NCBI GenBank assembly: GCA_028687525.1
Contig: JAQTZX010000089.1
Coordinates: forward strand, 1-6,313
Direction: 5' to 3'
DNA from: Candidatus Omnitrophota bacterium
GTDB taxonomy: Bacteria > Omnitrophota > Gorgyraeia > Gygaellales > Profunditerraquicolaceae
DNA: 6,313 nucleotides
Shown: positions 4,130-6,313 of the stretch, piece after piece
Layout: each line of letters opens with the position of its first letter
Numbering within the stretch: the first letter of the stretch is position 1
Translations under genes and position numbers: made by a program
Notes under the pieces: generated by a model
Told to the model about the DNA's origin: nothing
Database searches by the model: none
The model's input: the letters and a program-made list of their open reading frames with translations, nothing else

Positions 4130-5470
4130 CTACTCTTGTTCGTCCGCGAGTACAAACATGAAATCCGCCTCGGTAACGACTTTTCCGTCTACCAAGGCTT
4201 CTCCGCGAAGCTGGCCGGTGCGGGATTTTATTTTAACCGCTTCCACGCGCAGGACAAGCTGATCCCCCGGGACAACGGTTTTCCGGAATTTAACGTTATT
4301 AATAGCCATGAAAAAGGCGATCTTTCCCCTGTTTTCAGGAAGCGACAGCATCATCACTCCGCCGGCCTGCGCCATTGCCTCTATGATCAAAACTCCGGGC
4401 ATGACCGGCCGCTGGGGAAAGTGCCCCTTGAAAAAATAATCGTTTATGGTTACGTTCTTGATCCCTACTACGCGCTTTCCCCTTTCCAGTTCGATTATGC
4501 GGTCGACCAGGAGGAAAGGCTCGCGGTGCGGAAGGATATCCTTGATCGCGGTTATATCAAGTATTTTTTTATCCATTGCCTCTTCCCGAACCGGCAAGGA
4601 CGCCGCAGGGCCCTTAGGAGGAATTTCTTTCTGCCTTTGCCGGGCGATTTTCTGCAAAAGTTTCGTGTTCAGGTAATGGCCGCTCTTCAAGGCAATAACA
4701 TGGCCTTTGATGGGAGCACCGAGCAAATACAGGTCTCCGATAAGATCCAGGACTTTATGCCTGACAAATTCGTCTTCATAGCGCAGTTTGGTATTCAACA
4801 CTCCTTTTTTACCGATCACCAGCGTATTATCGTAGGTAGCGCCTTTGCCGAACCCCCTTTTTTTGAGTTCAACCACTTCTTCTTCGAGACAAAAGGTGCG
4901 CGCTCCGGAAATTTCTTTTTTGAATGTTTCTTCGTTAACGCTCAACTCCAAAAACTTTCCTTCTAAAAAGATATTATCATAATCAAGAGTATAAGAAATC
5001 TTGAATTCGTCTCCGGGAAGGATGACCACGGAAGATTCCCCTTCCTGCACGTACAACGGCTCTTTCACCGAATAATAATTACGAGGCCTGTTCTGTTCTT
5101 TGATGCCCGCTTCAAGGAACAAGCTCACGAACCCTTCACTGCTGCCGTCCAAACCGGGGGCCTCCACGCCATTGATCTCTATGATCACGTTATCTATGCC
5201 TAATCCGGCCAACCCTGCCATCAGGTGCTCAATGGTCTGGACCTGGACGGTATCGTTGCCGATAGTGCTGCAACGCGGGCTTGAAGAAGAAGGCAAACGC
5301 AGCTGCTCCACGCCGGCCTTTATCGCCGGTTTCCCGGAGATGTCCGTGCGCACAAAAACAATACCGCTGTCCGCTTCAGCGGGTTTGAAAGTAACTTCCA
5401 CGCTGCTGCCGGTATGCAGGCCGACCCCTTTAATAGTTACCGGTTTCTCTATTGTACGTTGTTTATCCAT
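4130..5470 (-). CDS. lpxC-fabZ: Bifunctional LpxC-FabZ: UDP-3-O-acyl-GlcNAc deacetylase / 3-hydroxyacyl-ACP dehydratase
   Basis: A 446-residue fusion. Residues 1 to about 285 are LpxC, the zinc deacetylase of the committed lipid A step: GVGLHTG (15-21), TIEHLMAGL (79-87) with E81 and zinc ligand H82, RHKVLDLIGD (237-246) with zinc ligands H238 and D242, and GHVIALKSGH (256-265) with catalytic H265. A short linker follows. Residues about 299-446 are FabZ, which dehydrates 3-hydroxyacyl-ACP in fatty acid synthesis: ILPHREPFLLVDRI (312-325), then FKGHFPQRPVMPG with catalytic H350 and E364. All key residues of both halves are present. The fusion occurs in Bacteroidota and some PVC-related lineages and joins two activities that draw on the same 3-hydroxyacyl-ACP pool. 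The start is 12 bases after the lpxD stop with no Shine-Dalgarno, so coupling is likely. M299, at the junction, may be a relic fabZ start. Confidence 0.97.
   Translation of the reverse strand: MDKQRTIEKPVTIKGVGLHTGSSVEVTFKPAEADSGIVFVRTDISGKPAIKAGVEQLRLPSSSSPRCSTIGNDTVQVQTIEHLMAGLAGLGIDNVIIEINGVEAPGLDGSSEGFVSLFLEAGIKEQNRPRNYYSVKEPLYVQEGESSVVILPGDEFKISYTLDYDNIFLEGKFLELSVNEETFKKEISGARTFCLEEEVVELKKRGFGKGATYDNTLVIGKKGVLNTKLRYEDEFVRHKVLDLIGDLYLLGAPIKGHVIALKSGHYLNTKLLQKIARQRQKEIPPKGPAASLPVREEAMDKKILDITAIKDILPHREPFLLVDRIIELERGKRVVGIKNVTINDYFFKGHFPQRPVMPGVLIIEAMAQAGGVMMLSLPENRGKIAFFMAINNVKFRKTVVPGDQLVLRVEAVKIKSRTGQLRGEALVDGKVVTEADFMFVLADEQE
4574..4585 (-). promoter_or_regulatory. Possible internal or relic fabZ start at the fusion junction
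   Basis: The minus strand reads GAAGAGG, two bases, then ATG (codon M299, 4576-4574), exactly where a stand-alone FabZ would begin (MDKKILDITAIKDILPHR). The GAGG is closer to the ATG than usual, and GAAGAG also simply encodes Glu-Glu, so use of this start is uncertain. Confidence 0.3.
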
Positions 5471-5482
5471 GGAATGACGTAT

Positions 5483-6313
5483 TTATGAATTATGCGTTCC
5501 GTTTTTTTTCAGCTCAGACTCCAATTCTTCAACCCTCTTTTTCAATTCCGCCAAAGTCTTATAGAACCGCGGCAGGTTATGCACGCAGGCATTGATCTCT
5601 TTGGCAGATTTCTCGGGTTTTGCCGGGGAGCCCCATACAGTGGTGTTTTCGGGTACGGATTTGCTCACTCCCGACTTGGCCATGACGATAACATTATCGC
5701 CCAATTCGATGTGGCCTACGAGCCCGGTCTGTCCGGCAAGGATGACATTATCCCCGATCTTCGAACTTCCGGAAATCCCCACCTGGCCCAGGATCAGGCA
5801 GTTCTTCCCGATCTTCACGTTGTGCGCGATATGAACCAGGTTATCTAATTTTGTTCCCTGCCCGATAACGGTTTTATCGAAACGCGCGCGGTCAATGGCG
5901 CAGTTCGAATCGATCTCCACGTCATCTTCTATTACCACCGTGCCTATTTGAGGGATCCGATGATGAACCCCGTCCACGGTCACAAACCCGAAACCGTATG
6001 ATCCGATGACCGTCCCGCTGTAAATAACCACGCGATTACCGACACTTATCTGTTCCCGTATGGTAACATTAGGATAAATCACGCAGTCGCTGCCGATAAC
6101 GGTTTCATTGCCGATATAACAATTTGCGTATATAACCGTTCCGTCCCCGATAACCGCCTTGTCTCCCACTACCACATGCGCGCCCAGTGCCGCATCCTTG
6201 CCCAGGCGGACATCTTTTCCCACTACCGCCGTGGGATGAATTCCGGACGGGTGAGTAACTTTCTGCGGGATTAACATGGAAACCACTTTGGTAAAAGCCA
6301 GTGAGGGATTATC
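5483..6313 (-). CDS. lpxD: UDP-3-O-acylglucosamine N-acyltransferase LpxD (5' part outside the window)
   Basis: The frame is open to the window edge, so the start is off-window. The 276 residues visible lack roughly the first 65-70 of a normal LpxD of about 340, that is, most of the N-terminal uridine-binding domain. The first visible residues, NPSLAFTKVV, are the family's end of that domain, which rules out the GTG at 6286 as a real start. LpxD adds the second 3-hydroxyacyl chain, to the 2-amine of UDP-3-O-acylglucosamine, as a cytosolic trimer. Left-handed beta-helix hexads start at GIHPTAVVG. GSYGFGF is typical of LpxD, and IAHNV (codons near 5830-5816) holds the catalytic His (E. coli H239), encoded at 5824-5822. 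The C-terminus is the usual short coiled coil (FYKTLAELKKRVEELESEL). It ends 12 bases before lpxC-fabZ. Confidence 0.95.
   Translation of the reverse strand, partial: DNPSLAFTKVVSMLIPQKVTHPSGIHPTAVVGKDVRLGKDAALGAHVVVGDKAVIGDGTVIYANCYIGNETVIGSDCVIYPNVTIREQISVGNRVVIYSGTVIGSYGFGFVTVDGVHHRIPQIGTVVIEDDVEIDSNCAIDRARFDKTVIGQGTKLDNLVHIAHNVKIGKNCLILGQVGISGSSKIGDNVILAGQTGLVGHIELGDNVIVMAKSGVSKSVPENTTVWGSPAKPEKSAKEINACVHNLPRFYKTLAELKKRVEELESELKKNGTHNS

Noticed and set aside
3893..4966. Long plus-strand open frame of 357 codons opposite lpxA and lpxC-fabZ
   Set aside because: It lies antisense to two genes with complete catalytic motifs, resembles no family I know, and has the composition expected of a shadow frame.
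6284..6286. GTG at 6286 as the lpxD start
   Set aside because: The frame continues to the window edge as NPSLAFTK, conserved LpxD sequence, so the gene is simply cut by the window.
1..6313. CRISPR array, phage genes or defence system
   Set aside because: There are no regularly spaced direct repeats and no cas, integrase, transposase or toxin-like genes; the coding content is housekeeping lipid A synthesis plus three small accessory genes.

Overview
This window looks like a chromosomal segment of an uncultured Gram-negative bacterium. Candidatus Omnitrophota or a related PVC-side lineage is my best guess. The clues are a fused lpxC-fabZ gene (known from Bacteroidota and several PVC-related groups), LpxI rather than LpxH as the UDP-diacylglucosamine hydrolase (which argues against Bacteroidota), a tiny stand-alone glycogen-binding CBM48 protein, and several palindromic intergenic repeats. 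The lineage call is inference. Every gene I can support is on the minus strand.

Right part (6313 down to 2334): a lipid A operon read in the order lpxD (cut by the window edge), lpxC-fabZ, lpxA, lpxI. LpxA, LpxC and LpxD turn UDP-GlcNAc into UDP-2,3-diacylglucosamine, and LpxI hydrolyses that to lipid X and UMP. The FabZ half of the fusion consumes the same 3-hydroxyacyl-ACP pool that LpxA and LpxD use as donor. Zinc ligands, catalytic histidines and glutamates, and the left-handed beta-helix hexads are all readable, so the pathway looks intact. lpxB is not in the window.

Middle part (2333 down to 1684): a 296-base intergenic region carries a short hairpin overlapping a TTGACA box and a MITE-like palindromic element with imperfect terminal inverted repeats. 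It is followed by a 97-residue AMPK-type CBM48 protein that keeps all five glycogen-contact positions. A strong intrinsic terminator follows that gene, only about 23 bases before the best start of the next one.

Left part (1653 down to 1): a radical SAM protein of the COG0731 type that seems to lack the usual C-terminal region, tRNA-Arg(TCG), a secreted single-Cache-domain protein, and a near-perfect 26-bp inverted repeat that ends the transcript. Between the radical SAM gene and the tRNA is the oddest stretch of the window. The first 15 bases of the tRNA gene recur there once in direct and once in inverted orientation, bounding a 97-bp, heavily self-complementary segment. The inverted copy could pair either with the upstream copy or with the tRNA 5' end itself.

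Bases 1-120 hold no gene that I can see, only an AT-rich 7+1+7 palindrome at 42-56.
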